A stretch of DNA of 64,000 nt from Marinomonas aquimarina (lineage in GTDB: Bacteria; Pseudomonadota; Gammaproteobacteria; Pseudomonadales; Marinomonadaceae), in contig NZ_FLOC01000005.1 of the NCBI RefSeq assembly GCF_900089755.1, positions 62,001 through 126,000 of the forward strand, written 5' to 3'. Below, piece by piece: positions 35,596 to 46,381 of this stretch. The first letter of the stretch is position 1. Each line of letters starts with the position of its first letter. The notes under the pieces were generated by a model that worked only from the letters and a program-made list of their open reading frames with translations, was not told the DNA's origin and searched no databases. A program made the translations under genes and the position numbers.

Positions 35596-36972
35596 TTATA
35601 ACACGTCTTTGGCATCCATCATCTCGGTCCAAGAGGCTATCGCTTGGTCAAACTGCGCCCGCTCTCCCTTAGGAATGGATTGCAAGGTCGGGATCCTCGC
35701 CGTCATCGGGTTCACAGGACGACCATTAACATGCAGCTCATAATGCAAATGTGGGCCTGTGATACGACCAGTCGCCCCCGATAAGGCAATCACTTGGCCG
35801 CGCTTTACGCGTTGTCCTTTCCTAACCATAATCTTGCTCAAATGCAAAAATCGCGTGCTGTACTTGCCGATATTATCGATATCAATGTACTTACCTGCAT
35901 AACGATGATTGGCGGTACGAGTCACGATACCATCCCCTGTCGCCAGGATTTTGGTCCCCGTCGGCGTCGCAAGATCGGTACCGTTATGGGGCGATGTGCG
36001 CCCGGTTACAGGATGCAATCGATTTGGGTTATATGGCGAACTGATACGATAGCTGACAGCGGTTGGCCAACGACGCAGAGCGGGTGTTAAGCTGTTGCCA
36101 TCTTCGTCGTAAAAACGGCCGTCGGTTTGGTTAAGAAACGCTTGGTAATACTGACCACGTACTTTGACACGCACCGCTTCCACTAGCTCTCCACCAACCA
36201 ATTCACCGTCAACATCGCCCTGCTTTAAGACCACATCAAACGGGTCGCCGGCACGCACATCACGGCGAAAGTCTAGGCGGCCTTTAAGCAAGTCGCTGAT
36301 AACCATGACATTGGCGTCCGATAAACCTGCTCGTTTTGCCGACAAATAGAAGCTGCCTTCAATCTCGCCATGCTTGGTTAGCTGGCTCCATGAAATAGGT
36401 TTGAGATCTTCTTTGTAGACGAAGCCTCCATCCTCATGCTTAACAAAGGCAATCGTTTTACTCGGGTCAATTTTTCGAGAAATCGACGCCAATTCATCTT
36501 GCTCATTGGTTTCAAAACGCAAGCGATCACCCACTTGCAATGGCTCTAAAACCAAGTATTCCTGATCCGCTTCTAGCACACTGTAGAGGGTTTTAATCGG
36601 AAAGCCGTACTGTTGGAAAATCCCTTCTAGGGTATCTCCCGATTTGATCAAGTGCTCAACCTTACGAGGTTTTGGCACCGACTGTGTCACTTGATCAACT
36701 AGGGAGCCGTCTTGCGGCTCTCGCATACCTATGCCTTCTGGCGGCGCTAATGAATCAAGTGCAGGCGGTAATGGTGCCTCTGGGACCTGTGTTTTAATGG
36801 GACTCAGAGCAATTCGACTGTTGGGTAAAGCATCGAAATTGGCCGCACGCTGATCGTCCTCTACAGCGCCTTCATAAACCATTAAAAACAGTACAAAGAC
36901 TGAGACCAGTACCAGTGCCCAAAGCCGCGGGCCACGTGGCAGCCAAGCTAGTTTCCTTTTCGGTTGAACCAT
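35596..36972 (-). CDS. mepM: M23 family murein endopeptidase (MepM/YebA-like)
   Basis: Cell-wall hydrolase that cuts peptide cross-links to allow murein insertion. The 458-residue protein has one N-terminal membrane anchor (about residues 17-34), an OapA/LysM-like region (EHLIKSGDTLEGIFQQYGF), and a C-terminal LytM domain with the zinc ligands in PHNGTDLATP and the HLHYELHVNG motif. All four metal/catalytic positions appear intact, so it should be active rather than an EnvC/NlpD-type activator. The ribosome site is weak. The gene is monocistronic. Confidence 0.92.
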   Translation of the reverse strand: MVQPKRKLAWLPRGPRLWALVLVSVFVLFLMVYEGAVEDDQRAANFDALPNSRIALSPIKTQVPEAPLPPALDSLAPPEGIGMREPQDGSLVDQVTQSVPKPRKVEHLIKSGDTLEGIFQQYGFPIKTLYSVLEADQEYLVLEPLQVGDRLRFETNEQDELASISRKIDPSKTIAFVKHEDGGFVYKEDLKPISWSQLTKHGEIEGSFYLSAKRAGLSDANVMVISDLLKGRLDFRRDVRAGDPFDVVLKQGDVDGELVGGELVEAVRVKVRGQYYQAFLNQTDGRFYDEDGNSLTPALRRWPTAVSYRISSPYNPNRLHPVTGRTSPHNGTDLATPTGTKILATGDGIVTRTANHRYAGKYIDIDNIGKYSTRFLHLSKIMVRKGQRVKRGQVIALSGATGRITGPHLHYELHVNGRPVNPMTARIPTLQSIPKGERAQFDQAIASWTEMMDAKDVL

Positions 36973-37309
36973 AGAGAGTAAACTTCTTTCCGGGGCAGCT
37001 CTCCGCTGCCATAATAGACAATTGATGCCATGTTAATCAGGTAAGATACCTGCAGTTGTTAAAAGATTGTCACATCTTGCCTGAGTCGCAATAAAAATGA
37101 AAGTCCATCAGATCATGCAAGCCCATGAAATCTAATCCATTACATGATCTTGATACTCAAAATCCGCTATATTTATTATGATTCCATTGGTTTCGTAAAC
37201 GCTTCACACACATCGTAAAAGTAGTCTGAGCGCAGTAACTGTTCTGGCGTCCCATTTTAAGATACATTGAACGCTATCACCCTCTTTCTTGTTAGGCTTT
37301 GCATCCTCT
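36973..37309. other. Divergent intergenic region between mepM and fdhD
   Basis: A 337-bp region. It includes a small perfect hairpin (GGCAGC/GCTGCC, 6 bp, loop GGAGA on the minus strand) in the mepM leader near 36994-37010, a TATTAT -10-like element for mepM at 37016-37011, and the fdhD promoter candidate. No gene is seen. Confidence 0.4.
37150..37179 (+). promoter_or_regulatory. Candidate fdhD promoter
   Basis: TTGATA (37150-37155) and TATTAT (37174-37179) are separated by 18 bp, about 130 bp upstream of the fdhD start. Motif match only. Confidence 0.3.
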
Positions 37310-38098
37310 ATGAACCAACTTGGCACCCAAACCCAGTCCTATACCAATGAAGATGGTCAATTTGATATCGAACTGGTACAAGAAGTTCCCATCGCCATCA
37401 GCATTAACGACCTGAACTACGCCGTCATTATGATTACCCCTGTGGACGTAGAAGCCTTTATCGTCGGCTTTGCTTTTTCTGAAGGCTTAATCGTCCAAGC
37501 CAATGAAATTCTAGACATAGAGATCGAAGAAGTGAAAACCGAACACGACGATGTACCGACGCATATCGATGCTAATCTCAAATTGACAGGCCGAGCGCAG
37601 CACCGTTCTTCTGGTATCATGCGCCAACGAAAAGGCACCAGCGGCTGTGGACTGTGCGGCATTGAAGCCATCGAGCAAAGCTTCCCTCAACTGGAGCCTC
37701 TAACAGCAGCAGACTCTTTGACAGCGTCGCAATGGTTAGCAGCTAAGCAACATTTCTCCGACTATCAAGAAGTGGGCGGTATCTCGGGGGCCATTCACGG
37801 TGCGATGCTAATGGACAGCGCAGGACAATTCCTTTGCTTTGCAGAAGACATCGGCCGCCACAATGCGCTGGACAAACTGATTGGTAAAGCTCTGCTTGAG
37901 CAAACAACGCTTGCAGACAGTCATATTTTAATGAGTAGCCGCTGTAGCACCGAGTTGATTCTAAAAGCGGTGCGCGCGAAAGTGGCTAGCCTCGGACATC
38001 TCGCCTCCCCTAGCACCCTAGCGGTAGCACAAGCCAAACAGTATGGCCTGCATCTGATCCATATTCCAAGACGAGCTGAGCCGCGTTATTACAATTAA
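37310..38098 (+). CDS. fdhD: Formate dehydrogenase accessory sulfurtransferase FdhD
   Basis: Transfers sulfur from IscS to the molybdenum/bis-MGD cofactor of formate dehydrogenases. The 262-residue protein has the catalytic loop GTSGCGLCG (Cys113 and Cys116) and C-terminal conserved segments FAEDIGRHNALDKLIG and SSRCSTELILKA. ATG at 37310 is chosen; the longer TTG-initiated frame adds seven residues without a ribosome site. No formate dehydrogenase structural genes lie in the window. Its stop overlaps the convergent diguanylate cyclase gene by 4 bp. Confidence 0.93.
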   Translation: MNQLGTQTQSYTNEDGQFDIELVQEVPIAISINDLNYAVIMITPVDVEAFIVGFAFSEGLIVQANEILDIEIEEVKTEHDDVPTHIDANLKLTGRAQHRSSGIMRQRKGTSGCGLCGIEAIEQSFPQLEPLTAADSLTASQWLAAKQHFSDYQEVGGISGAIHGAMLMDSAGQFLCFAEDIGRHNALDKLIGKALLEQTTLADSHILMSSRCSTELILKAVRAKVASLGHLASPSTLAVAQAKQYGLHLIHIPRRAEPRYYN

Positions 38099-39702
38099 AC
38101 CTCAGTCTCAGCAACGCTTAGAGGATCCTTGAGCGCCACACTGCGGACACAATTGCGGCCGGCGTTCTTCGCTTCATAGAGTGCCGTGTCAGCTTGTTTG
38201 ATCGCCCTATCCATATCTTGCGTAGAGACATGATCCACTAGGCAGCTGACCCCAATAGAGACCGTAATACGCTTCACCTTCGGCATCTCACTGCTGGCAA
38301 TGTGCTCACAAAGCGACTGCGCCATACACATGGCGCTCTCCGCACTGGTGTTGGGCAAGAAGATCAAAAACTCTTCCCCCCCCACACGACAGGCGACATC
38401 CTGATCACGTAAAAAGGCTTTCATACGCAGGGCCAAATGCTGGATCACCAAGTCCCCTACATCATGGCCATAACGATCGTTTACGTTTTTAAAGTGGTCG
38501 ATGTCCAAAGCCAGTATCGCAAACGGCTGTTTGTTCGCCTCAAATGTATCCAATAAACGTTGCATACCTCGGCGATTCACCAGACTGGTCAAGGGGTCAG
38601 TTTGACTGTCGGCATCCAGCTGATGAATCTTATCATTTAATAAACCGATGGCATTTAATACTGCCATCTTTAGCTGAGCCGCTTCATAGTACCAAGAACG
38701 CACAGTGACGATCTGTTGTTGCACGTCTTTATCATTGACGTTTTCGGCATGTCGGGCCAACTGTCGCAAAGGCCTAGAGATCAGCAATGCCATAAACCAG
38801 ATGACCACCAAGGTTAGCAATACTATGGGTAAGCTACGCCAAAATACCTGGCTCATCTGTTCGTTTAAGGACGCCATTACCTGCTCTTTAGGACGCTGCA
38901 CGACCACCCCCCAATTCGCTGCATGCACGGGGGCATAGCCAGCAATCATATCGATGCCTTTCGAGTTACGCCCTTCTTCACTGCCTTCGGTTCTCGACAT
39001 AGCCTTTTGCACTAACGGCATCTGCGCTACGTTTTCGCCGACACGCTTTGGATCAATATGGAACAGCAGCTCGCCATATTCATCAACCACGTACAGATAG
39101 GTGTGATCGGTAAAAAAGTGCTCGCGCATTAAGCGCGAAAGGGAGCCATTTTCATCTAAATAAATGGTGCCAGAGATGTAGCCCAAATAATTGCCATGCT
39201 CCCCCCAAATAGGGTGCGAAATACTGACAATGGTATGACCGGAAACCGAGTGGAAAGGATTGGTAATTAAGGGCGCGCGCTCGTAGAACGACTGGCGGGT
39301 ATTTTCAGGCAAAACATAACCTTTGCTGACTGTCCCTTCAGGGTAAGCCGCTACCACTTGTGCTTGGTTATTCACCACAATAGCCGAGTTAAACAGCTCC
39401 GATTGATTCACCAAGCGGAATACTTCATCCTCGGCACTGGCTTCACTGCGCCCACTACCGGCCAATAAGGTGGCGCTAAAAGCAATGGTATGCTGCGCAC
39501 TGTTCAACATCATCTGTGCTGATTCAGCCACTTTGGCCGCATAACGTTGGTTAGCTTCTAAGGTATTCTCGACCAAGAGCTGGCGCTGCACATTGTAAAC
39601 CGCGAAGTAGCTGTTACCTAACGTGACCAAAACACTGGCTACCGTCAGCATCAATATCAATCGACGCAAGTCTGTACGAACAACAAATCGTATAAGTGGC
39701 AT
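38095..39702 (-). CDS. Membrane diguanylate cyclase with periplasmic Cache sensor
   Basis: Makes c-di-GMP. The 535-residue protein has an N-terminal helix (about residues 14-36), a periplasmic double-Cache domain to about residue 290 (FHSVSGHTIVSISHPIWG, GYISGTIYLDENG), a second helix (LPIVLLTLVVIWFMALLIS), a HAMP-like linker and a C-terminal GGDEF domain. The active site reads GGEEF and is preceded by RDQD, an intact RxxD inhibitory site at the proper five-residue distance, so product feedback is expected. The ligand is unknown. It is monocistronic and convergent with fdhD. Confidence 0.92.
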   Translation of the reverse strand: MPLIRFVVRTDLRRLILMLTVASVLVTLGNSYFAVYNVQRQLLVENTLEANQRYAAKVAESAQMMLNSAQHTIAFSATLLAGSGRSEASAEDEVFRLVNQSELFNSAIVVNNQAQVVAAYPEGTVSKGYVLPENTRQSFYERAPLITNPFHSVSGHTIVSISHPIWGEHGNYLGYISGTIYLDENGSLSRLMREHFFTDHTYLYVVDEYGELLFHIDPKRVGENVAQMPLVQKAMSRTEGSEEGRNSKGIDMIAGYAPVHAANWGVVVQRPKEQVMASLNEQMSQVFWRSLPIVLLTLVVIWFMALLISRPLRQLARHAENVNDKDVQQQIVTVRSWYYEAAQLKMAVLNAIGLLNDKIHQLDADSQTDPLTSLVNRRGMQRLLDTFEANKQPFAILALDIDHFKNVNDRYGHDVGDLVIQHLALRMKAFLRDQDVACRVGGEEFLIFLPNTSAESAMCMAQSLCEHIASSEMPKVKRITVSIGVSCLVDHVSTQDMDRAIKQADTALYEAKNAGRNCVRSVALKDPLSVAETEV

Positions 39703-39944
39703 TTCAAACTCACAGTTGCATATATTCGTTGCCTCTCAAACACAGCGAATATACTGTCTATTCGGTAAAAACGACTGACCTCACCAATCCCTAAGTAAAA
39801 GCCGTGGCGCCAGTGTAGCGAATAACGCTCGGGTAACACATTCAAATCATGCGCTAGCCTATTTGAATTCAAGCGCAGATATCATTAAATTCGATACCTC
39901 CCCAGCCCATGCTGGCCTCAATAAATCATACCTCGCGATAGATT

Positions 39945-41081
39945 TCAGTGCTGTTGCTGTTTTTTTATGTATCCGGAGGTTTGCATTTCAGAAATCCGGC
40001 TAAAGGTTCGCTGAAACTCAAACAACAAAATGCCATTTGTGTATAACTCTGCCAGCGCCACATCGGCCAAAAACAACATGCTGATGCGTTGGTCATAGCA
40101 CTCATCCACCAGGCTAATAAAACGCCTCACGGCATCATCGTGAATACCGAGGGATACTTGCCGCTCTCCAGTTTGCCCTGACCCCAGTGCGCCATCTTCT
40201 GTGCCCCGGGCCTTGATGTGCTCATAGGGTGTACTGCTTAATTCAGGAATATTGGACACAATGATGCATTGGTAGCACTGAGCGAGATGGATATAGTCGT
40301 GTGCAGAACGCGGACTGACACACAAATCGTCAAACTCACACCAGAGCACAGACTCTGACACTTTGATAAAAGGCAGTGCTCGATGATTGACCGTGAGCGC
40401 CCCCTGCAGTGTGGCTTGATCATCAAATAGGGCGTGCACTGAGTCATCAAAATCAGCTTCTGAGGTAAAAAAGATCGGCTGATTGACGGGTAAGCGAAAG
40501 CGATGATCCTTGTCACCAGCAAAATGAAAGCTCAATAAGCGAGACTCCAGTACTGCAATGGCCGGAGCAAAACGGTCTTTTTGTATTTGAGTTTGGAATA
40601 ATCCAAAGATTGGGATATTGGAGGTCGCCACCAAATAACAGCCCTCCTGGAACAACGCCTGAATCAGGTTACCCAGTAGCATGGCATCGGCAATATCGGA
40701 TACGAAGAACTCATCAAAGCAAATAACTTTGACCTCACGAGCCATTCTCGCAGCAATACCTTGTAACGGGTTGGCGACCCCAAAAGTGGTGTTTAACTCG
40801 CGATGCAGCGCACGCATAAAATGATGGAAATGTTGTCGCCGCCCCATCCCCTCAGGCAGGGCTTCAAAAAACAGATCCATCAACATGGTCTTGCCGCGCC
40901 CCACACTGCCCCATAGGTACACGCCTAACGCAGCATCAGCGTCATTGTCTACCTCAGCAGAGAGTCTATGCCATAGCTGATCTAACGCCGCTAACGCCTC
41001 GAGTTGATGGACATCGGTGGCGACCTCACCTTGTTCAACACGCTGATAATAAAGAGCACTAGGTGAAACCATAACAGTCAT
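39945..41081 (-). CDS. zapE: Cell division ATPase ZapE (AFG1-like)
   Basis: AAA-type P-loop ATPase that in E. coli joins the Z-ring under low oxygen or high temperature. The 378-residue protein has Walker A GSVGRGKT, Walker B ICFDEFFVSDIADAML and the family segments LVATSNIP and ARSAHDYIHLAQ, with an insertion of about 15 residues (TEDGALGSGQTGERQ) before FISLVDECYD. It starts 28 bp after cheB with no clear ribosome site, so it may be co-transcribed with the chemotaxis operon, although functionally unrelated. The start may alternatively be the second ATG at 41072. Confidence 0.9.
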   Translation of the reverse strand: MTVMVSPSALYYQRVEQGEVATDVHQLEALAALDQLWHRLSAEVDNDADAALGVYLWGSVGRGKTMLMDLFFEALPEGMGRRQHFHHFMRALHRELNTTFGVANPLQGIAARMAREVKVICFDEFFVSDIADAMLLGNLIQALFQEGCYLVATSNIPIFGLFQTQIQKDRFAPAIAVLESRLLSFHFAGDKDHRFRLPVNQPIFFTSEADFDDSVHALFDDQATLQGALTVNHRALPFIKVSESVLWCEFDDLCVSPRSAHDYIHLAQCYQCIIVSNIPELSSTPYEHIKARGTEDGALGSGQTGERQVSLGIHDDAVRRFISLVDECYDQRISMLFLADVALAELYTNGILLFEFQRTFSRISEMQTSGYIKKQQQH

Positions 41082-41109
41082 AGATAAATGGGGGTCAAGC
41101 TGATGAAAA

Positions 41110-42162
41110 TTAAATGGAGGAAACGGCGCTTTTCTGCTGTTTTAGCCCAGCCACCAAGGTCGCACCAATGTCCTCAAGGGAGGCCACTTGCGTCACTGCC
41201 CCTAAGGTAATCGCCGCTCTTGGCATACCAAACACTACGCAACTTTGTTCATCTTGCGCCACAGTGAAGCCACCATTGTCATGGATTTTTTTCAACCCTT
41301 GAGCACCGTCTTTGCCCATCCCCGTTAATAACGCGGCGAGGGCAAACTTACCAACCTCTTTGGCTACGGAGTCAAATAACACGTCCACCGAAGGACAATG
41401 ACCACTGACCTTTTCCCCTTTAAACACATCGGTGTATAGCAGGTTTCCTTTACGAATCACGCGTAAATGATAGCCGCCAGGCGCCAGATAAGCATAGCCT
41501 GGGCGCAGCTGTTCACCACCCTTGGCCTCAATCACCGTAAAATCCGTAGTACGACTGAGCCGATCCGCGTAGGTTGTGGTAAACCCCGCGGGCATATGCT
41601 GAGTCATCACTACGGCGAAGTTATGAGCCGGCAGCTGTTGCAGCACATTGTTAATTGCTTCGGTACCGCCAGTAGACGCACCAATCGCAATCACCCGATT
41701 GACACCTGTAGACGTCATAACCGGCTTTTTCGACATTTGCTTAGCATGGCCAACGCGGCTGCGAGCTGCCATTTTGACTTTACTGGTAACCGTGGTGCTA
41801 TATCGTTGAAACATTGATAGATCATCAATTACAGGCTTAGCGATATAATCCACCGCGCCAAGCTCTAGGGCCTTCAGGGTCACCTCTGCTTTAGAACGTG
41901 TCAGAGTGGAAATCATGATCACAGGCGTCGGTTTGGCTTTCATTAAGACTTCGAGAAATCGAATACCGTCAACTTCTGGCATTTCAACGTCGAGCGTAAT
42001 AACGTCAGGCGCCAGTTGATTGACCAGCTTCTTCGCCTCATAGGCATCTTTTGCCGTCCCCACAACAGAAATGTCTGGGTCCGAGTTGAGTACTTCGGTT
42101 AATAATCTTCGAATGATTTCAGAGTCATCGACGACCAATACGCGAATGGGTTGGTGTGACAT
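41110..42162 (-). CDS. cheB: Chemotaxis methylesterase/deamidase CheB
   Basis: Removes methyl groups from receptors during adaptation. The 350-residue protein joins an N-terminal receiver (DD at 12-13, phospho-acceptor Asp58 in TLDVEMPEVDG, Lys in AKPV) to a C-terminal esterase with the Ser-His-Asp triad in GASTGGTEAI, MTQHMPAGF and TGMGKDGAQG. The ATG at 42162 is preferred over an in-frame TTG that overlaps the cheD stop. It is the last chemotaxis gene of the operon and follows cheD by 17 bp. Confidence 0.95.
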   Translation of the reverse strand: MSHQPIRVLVVDDSEIIRRLLTEVLNSDPDISVVGTAKDAYEAKKLVNQLAPDVITLDVEMPEVDGIRFLEVLMKAKPTPVIMISTLTRSKAEVTLKALELGAVDYIAKPVIDDLSMFQRYSTTVTSKVKMAARSRVGHAKQMSKKPVMTSTGVNRVIAIGASTGGTEAINNVLQQLPAHNFAVVMTQHMPAGFTTTYADRLSRTTDFTVIEAKGGEQLRPGYAYLAPGGYHLRVIRKGNLLYTDVFKGEKVSGHCPSVDVLFDSVAKEVGKFALAALLTGMGKDGAQGLKKIHDNGGFTVAQDEQSCVVFGMPRAAITLGAVTQVASLEDIGATLVAGLKQQKSAVSSI

Positions 42163-42179
42163 ACAGCTTGCTACCTTAA

Positions 42180-42791
42180 TCAAAATAGATCAATTTCACC
42201 GGAATCAATCTGACTTTCCACCACAGCTTTTTTGTAGCGCAGCTCGTTATCGATTAACTCATGATCATAATGATTCTTCAACTTTTTCATTAACGCTCTA
42301 CCAGAAGCGGGAAAGAAGTTAACCCGCCTAGGGTAGATATCCAGTAAATCCGACGCATCAATGGGAATCAGCTCATTGTGTAGGTAAGCCTGAATAAACT
42401 CGGCATTATTTTTACCGACATTGTTGTGCACCATGCCTCGGATAACGGCGCCTCCGCCAAAAATTTTGGCACGAAAGCGATCTCGACGAGCCCCCAATTT
42501 CACCAGGTGGTTAATCAGCAGTTCCATGGCGTATACACCATAGCGGCCCGAGGCAGACAGTAAATCATTCGGGTCACCTTCTGGAAGCAAGAAGTGATTC
42601 ATCCCCCCGACTTTTGAAATCGGGTCATACAGGCAAACGGCGACACAAGACCCCAACAAGGTGGTAATCATCATATCTTCGGAGGTCGCATAATACTCCC
42701 CCGGCAGCACCTTCATTGCATCGCTTTCAAATTGACGATCAAAGTATCGTCTGGTTGCTAAATGCTCTTGTGCAGCTTCTTTTAATGGCAT
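42180..42791 (-). CDS. cheD: Chemoreceptor glutamine deamidase CheD
   Basis: Deamidates specific Gln residues in receptors. The 203-residue protein has the catalytic Cys in TTLLGSCVAVCLYDP, the His in GGMNHFLLP and the GGGAV segment. ATG at 42791 follows GGAGG by about 10 bp; the longer frame runs back into cheR. The C-terminus, SGEIDLF, is nearly the same as that of the receptor-like protein that opens the operon (SGDIDLF), which is not a standard CheD feature known to me and may be a docking tag. Confidence 0.94.
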   Translation of the reverse strand: MPLKEAAQEHLATRRYFDRQFESDAMKVLPGEYYATSEDMMITTLLGSCVAVCLYDPISKVGGMNHFLLPEGDPNDLLSASGRYGVYAMELLINHLVKLGARRDRFRAKIFGGGAVIRGMVHNNVGKNNAEFIQAYLHNELIPIDASDLLDIYPRRVNFFPASGRALMKKLKNHYDHELIDNELRYKKAVVESQIDSGEIDLF

Positions 42792-42807
42792 ACTGCGCCA
42801 CCTCCTG

Positions 42808-43605
42808 TTAAACCTTCCTGTATGCGGTACGACCAATTGGCGTCATTAGATGCCCCAAATGGTTGAAGTTCTCTGAATGGCCGGCGATGTATAGTCCGCC
42901 TGGGCGCAATTTCTCAAGTAACTTCTCAAGAATCTGTACCTGTGTTTCCTTATCGAAATAGATCATCACATTACGACAGAAAATCACGTCCAATCCTGCC
43001 TGGATTGGGTAGCTATTATCTAATAAGTTAACCTTTCTGAACTCAATCAAGTTACGCAGCTGTGGCACGACTTTGGCGTACCCCAAATTAGCGTCTTTGC
43101 CGCGTAGGAAAAAGCTCTTCTTATTTTCTATCGGGTCGACTTTATCAAGCGGGTAAACCCCCGAGCTGGCTTTATTCAGCACACTGCTATCGATGTCCGA
43201 TGCCACCAAACGACTGGAAATATCAAATCGGCCAAAGGCTTTCACCAAGGTCATGGCGATTGAGTAAGGTTCCTCACCAGTACTCGACGCGGCACACCAA
43301 AGACGCTCACAACGTTCCCCTGACTGAATAAACTCTTGCAGCATATCAAAGTGATGCGGTTCACGAAAAAACGACGTCAGATTAGTGGTTAAAGCATTAA
43401 TAAAATGCTCTTGCTCATCTGGATGTGTTTCTAGGTAGTTTAAATATTGCTTAACTTCCTTCAAGCCTAATTTTCGCACGCGAGGCGCAAGCCGACTGTA
43501 AACTAACGATACCTTACTGTCGGCAAGGTTGATCCCTGCTAAAGCCCGAAGCTCTGAGCGGACTTTATTAAAGTCCGCATCAGTGTAGCCAAACTCACGG
43601 CTCAT
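42808..43605 (-). CDS. cheR: Chemotaxis methyltransferase CheR
   Basis: SAM-dependent methylation of receptor glutamates. The 265-residue protein has the small helical N-domain, the SAM motif CAASSTGEEPYSIAM, and FCRNVMIYFDKETQ followed by GGLYIAGHSENF. The beta-subdomain that in CheR proteins binds receptor C-terminal pentapeptides is present (around residues 165-200). Its probable tether is the GWEEF end of the PAS-PAS receptor two genes upstream, as described for the Pseudomonas CheR2/McpB pair. It follows the transmembrane receptor gene by 32 bp. Confidence 0.95.
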   Translation of the reverse strand: MSREFGYTDADFNKVRSELRALAGINLADSKVSLVYSRLAPRVRKLGLKEVKQYLNYLETHPDEQEHFINALTTNLTSFFREPHHFDMLQEFIQSGERCERLWCAASSTGEEPYSIAMTLVKAFGRFDISSRLVASDIDSSVLNKASSGVYPLDKVDPIENKKSFFLRGKDANLGYAKVVPQLRNLIEFRKVNLLDNSYPIQAGLDVIFCRNVMIYFDKETQVQILEKLLEKLRPGGLYIAGHSENFNHLGHLMTPIGRTAYRKV

Positions 43606-43637
43606 ACCCTCTACAACCTATGTTAAGTTAAAAGCGA

Positions 43638-46292
43638 TCAGTGTCCCTGAGTCAAACGTAATGTCGGTGTCGCGCCGCCACCACCTTCAACATTGAAGCG
43701 TTGTACGTTTTGCTGCAAGTTAAACGCTTGTGAACGCATGCTGTCGGCCGCCGCAGCCGCCTCTTCTACTAGAGCAGCGTTTTGTTGCGTCATCTCGTCC
43801 ATACGCACAACCGCCTGGTTAATCTCATCCAAGCCAGTGGCTTGTTCTGTCGACGCAGACGCTACTTGCGACATCAACTCGTTGACACGGCTGATAGACG
43901 ACTCGATCTGCTCCATAATTTGACCAGACTGATTCACCAGCTTGTTACCATCTTCGACTTTAGACACAGAATCATTGATCAACTCTTTAATGTCTTTCGC
44001 GGCATTCGCAGAACGTTGTGCTAGGGTACGAACTTCTGAAGCGACCACGGCAAAACCACGACCTTGTTCACCTGCACGTGCAGCTTCCACCGCTGCGTTA
44101 AGGGCCAGAATATTGGTCTGGAAGGCAATGCCATCGATGATGCTGATGATGTCCGCGATCTGACGAGACGCCTCATTAATAGACGACATAGTGCTAACCA
44201 CTTGTTGTACCTGTTCGCCACCTTGTTTCGCTACTTTCGACGCATCGTTCGCTAGACTGCTAGCACTACGAACGTTTTCTGACGTTTGACGCACGTTACC
44301 AGTCATCAAGTCCATGCTGGAAGCAGTCTCTTCTAGGCTTGAGGCCTGGCTTTCCGTACGTGCAGAAAGATCCGAGTTCCCCTGTGCAATTTCAGAGGCC
44401 GCATGGTTAATGGTTTCAGCGGCTTCTTGGATCTCACGCACCATACCGGTTAGATTTTCACAGGTTTCATTACAGAAGCGTTTTAGATTCTCAAACTGAC
44501 CTTCATAATCTTCAGTGATACGCTGTGTCAAATCCCCTTCTGACATGGCCATCAATACTCGAGCCACATCGGACAAGCCATGATCCGCGGTCGACATTAG
44601 CTCATTCAGAGACTTCGCCATAAACAGCATAAAGCCCTGCTTATTCTCCTCTTTGGCACGAATCGTAAAGTTACCTGCAACCGCCTCTTCTACAAGGTGA
44701 CTGATCTCTTGTTCTGCTTGAATTTCACTGGTGCGATCGGCCCACTCAACAACGGAGCCGATACGCTGCCCATTCTTATCAAAGATTGGGTTGGCAATCA
44801 GACGGAAGTGCAAGTCCGCAACTTTAATCTGAGCTTGGTGAACTTTCTCAAGCGAAGCTAATAGATCCGCTTGATGAGATGGATTCTTATGGAAGATATC
44901 CATTTTCGAGCCCACAATAGAATCCACTTTAAAATGCGGTAGTACTTTTTGTAGCTCACTTTCCACGCCGCGCAGCATAGATTCTACAGAACGGTTCATG
45001 TAAACGATGTTGCGCTCAGCATCCGCAATCATCACGTTGGTCGATGTTGCATTTAACGCTTCTTCAATACGTGTCGACTCAACCAGTCTTTGCTGTGCTT
45101 CTTCTACCTGAGTTTCGGCTTCTTGTTGCGCTTCACCCAGACGCTTCGCCATGGCAACGATGCCCTGGTTAATTGGGCCAAATTCATCGTTACGATTGAC
45201 GTCTAACACAATGTTGAAATTACCATTAGCAATCGAATTCGCGGCATCCGCAACGGCTTTCAAGGAACGATTTAGACCACGAACTACCAATACACAAATC
45301 AGCACCAAAGCAATCAGCACCACTGCGATGATCACTAGACTACTCATCATGGCGGCATTGGATTCTTCAATACGCGCTTCCAGCATCGACGCTAAAACCT
45401 CTTCGCTGCTAGTGAAAAACGCATTTAGCGCACCTAGTTGAGTGGTGACATCTTGGAAGAATGCCTGTGCTTCATAATTCAGGACGGAAGCATCAATGAT
45501 GTTTCGTTTAGTCAGGTCAAACAGCACTTCGATTTCATTCTGAATCACACGCGCCTGCTGCAGCTGTGCTGCCACACGAGGATCATTAGTAGACTCTGAG
45601 GCAGACTCTAGGTTGTGAACCAAGTTTTCCAGCGGCACTTTCACTTCCGCCATAATCAGATTCAGACTGTTAATATGCTGCGCTTGAGCCATCACATTGT
45701 TCGCCAAAATCTCAGTCCCTTTCGCACGAAGTAGAGAAATACTTTCAAGCACTGGCGGTAGATTTTGATTATTCGCAATAATCAAATGGTAGGTGGCAGC
45801 CGTTGGGTCATAGCTTAAACCTGACTCTTCCATAATATGAGGAATCACCTCATACAGCAGCTCATCAGACACTTGCTCAAAAGACACGTATATGTCTGCT
45901 GCGGAAATCTCACGACTGATAATTTGACTGTGGGCTGCATTAAAATTATTGACGGCATTCGCCAAATGCATATTCGAATCAGATTCTGGGTAAGTCTCTG
46001 CTAACGAGCTTTGCATCGATTTCAGCGCCGCGTTAGCCGTTTGCCAAGCCTGCTGTAATCGGCCTTTATCGATTCTACCTTGACTCACCTGTACGATCGC
46101 CATATCGCGGTAGTCTTGCATAGCCGACATGGATAAAACTAACTTCGCGGTGGGATCAATCCCCCCAAGTTCCATCTCAGTTGTCTTAATTAGTGATGAC
46201 TCTGTTTCGAAGAAAAACTTTGTCGGCACCCCGATGGCAATGACCACTAACACCGCCAAAATAACAAATTTTATTGATAGTTTGATATTCAT
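43638..46292 (-). CDS. Transmembrane methyl-accepting chemotaxis protein with PAS and HAMP
   Basis: An 884-residue receptor. Helix 1 (about 7-27) and helix 2 (about 317-338) flank a helical periplasmic sensor of about 290 residues. A HAMP domain follows, then a divergent PAS domain (about 415-525, [22 protein letters not shown]), a second HAMP-like segment ([28 protein letters not shown]) and the signalling hairpin with tip [43 protein letters not shown] sequence. The C-terminus is Gly/Thr-rich and lacks a CheR pentapeptide. AAAGGA lies 6 bp before the ATG. Ligand unknown; the PAS could add a cytoplasmic signal. Confidence 0.93.
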   Translation of the reverse strand: MNIKLSIKFVILAVLVVIAIGVPTKFFFETESSLIKTTEMELGGIDPTAKLVLSMSAMQDYRDMAIVQVSQGRIDKGRLQQAWQTANAALKSMQSSLAETYPESDSNMHLANAVNNFNAAHSQIISREISAADIYVSFEQVSDELLYEVIPHIMEESGLSYDPTAATYHLIIANNQNLPPVLESISLLRAKGTEILANNVMAQAQHINSLNLIMAEVKVPLENLVHNLESASESTNDPRVAAQLQQARVIQNEIEVLFDLTKRNIIDASVLNYEAQAFFQDVTTQLGALNAFFTSSEEVLASMLEARIEESNAAMMSSLVIIAVVLIALVLICVLVVRGLNRSLKAVADAANSIANGNFNIVLDVNRNDEFGPINQGIVAMAKRLGEAQQEAETQVEEAQQRLVESTRIEEALNATSTNVMIADAERNIVYMNRSVESMLRGVESELQKVLPHFKVDSIVGSKMDIFHKNPSHQADLLASLEKVHQAQIKVADLHFRLIANPIFDKNGQRIGSVVEWADRTSEIQAEQEISHLVEEAVAGNFTIRAKEENKQGFMLFMAKSLNELMSTADHGLSDVARVLMAMSEGDLTQRITEDYEGQFENLKRFCNETCENLTGMVREIQEAAETINHAASEIAQGNSDLSARTESQASSLEETASSMDLMTGNVRQTSENVRSASSLANDASKVAKQGGEQVQQVVSTMSSINEASRQIADIISIIDGIAFQTNILALNAAVEAARAGEQGRGFAVVASEVRTLAQRSANAAKDIKELINDSVSKVEDGNKLVNQSGQIMEQIESSISRVNELMSQVASASTEQATGLDEINQAVVRMDEMTQQNAALVEEAAAAADSMRSQAFNLQQNVQRFNVEGGGGATPTLRLTQGH

Positions 46293-46381
46293 AGAAAGTC
46301 CTTTAAAGGTCCATTCGATTAACAGTTTGCCACACTAAGGAAGGCTATTTTACGAATTTAACGTTCCGTCTATTTTAATAG

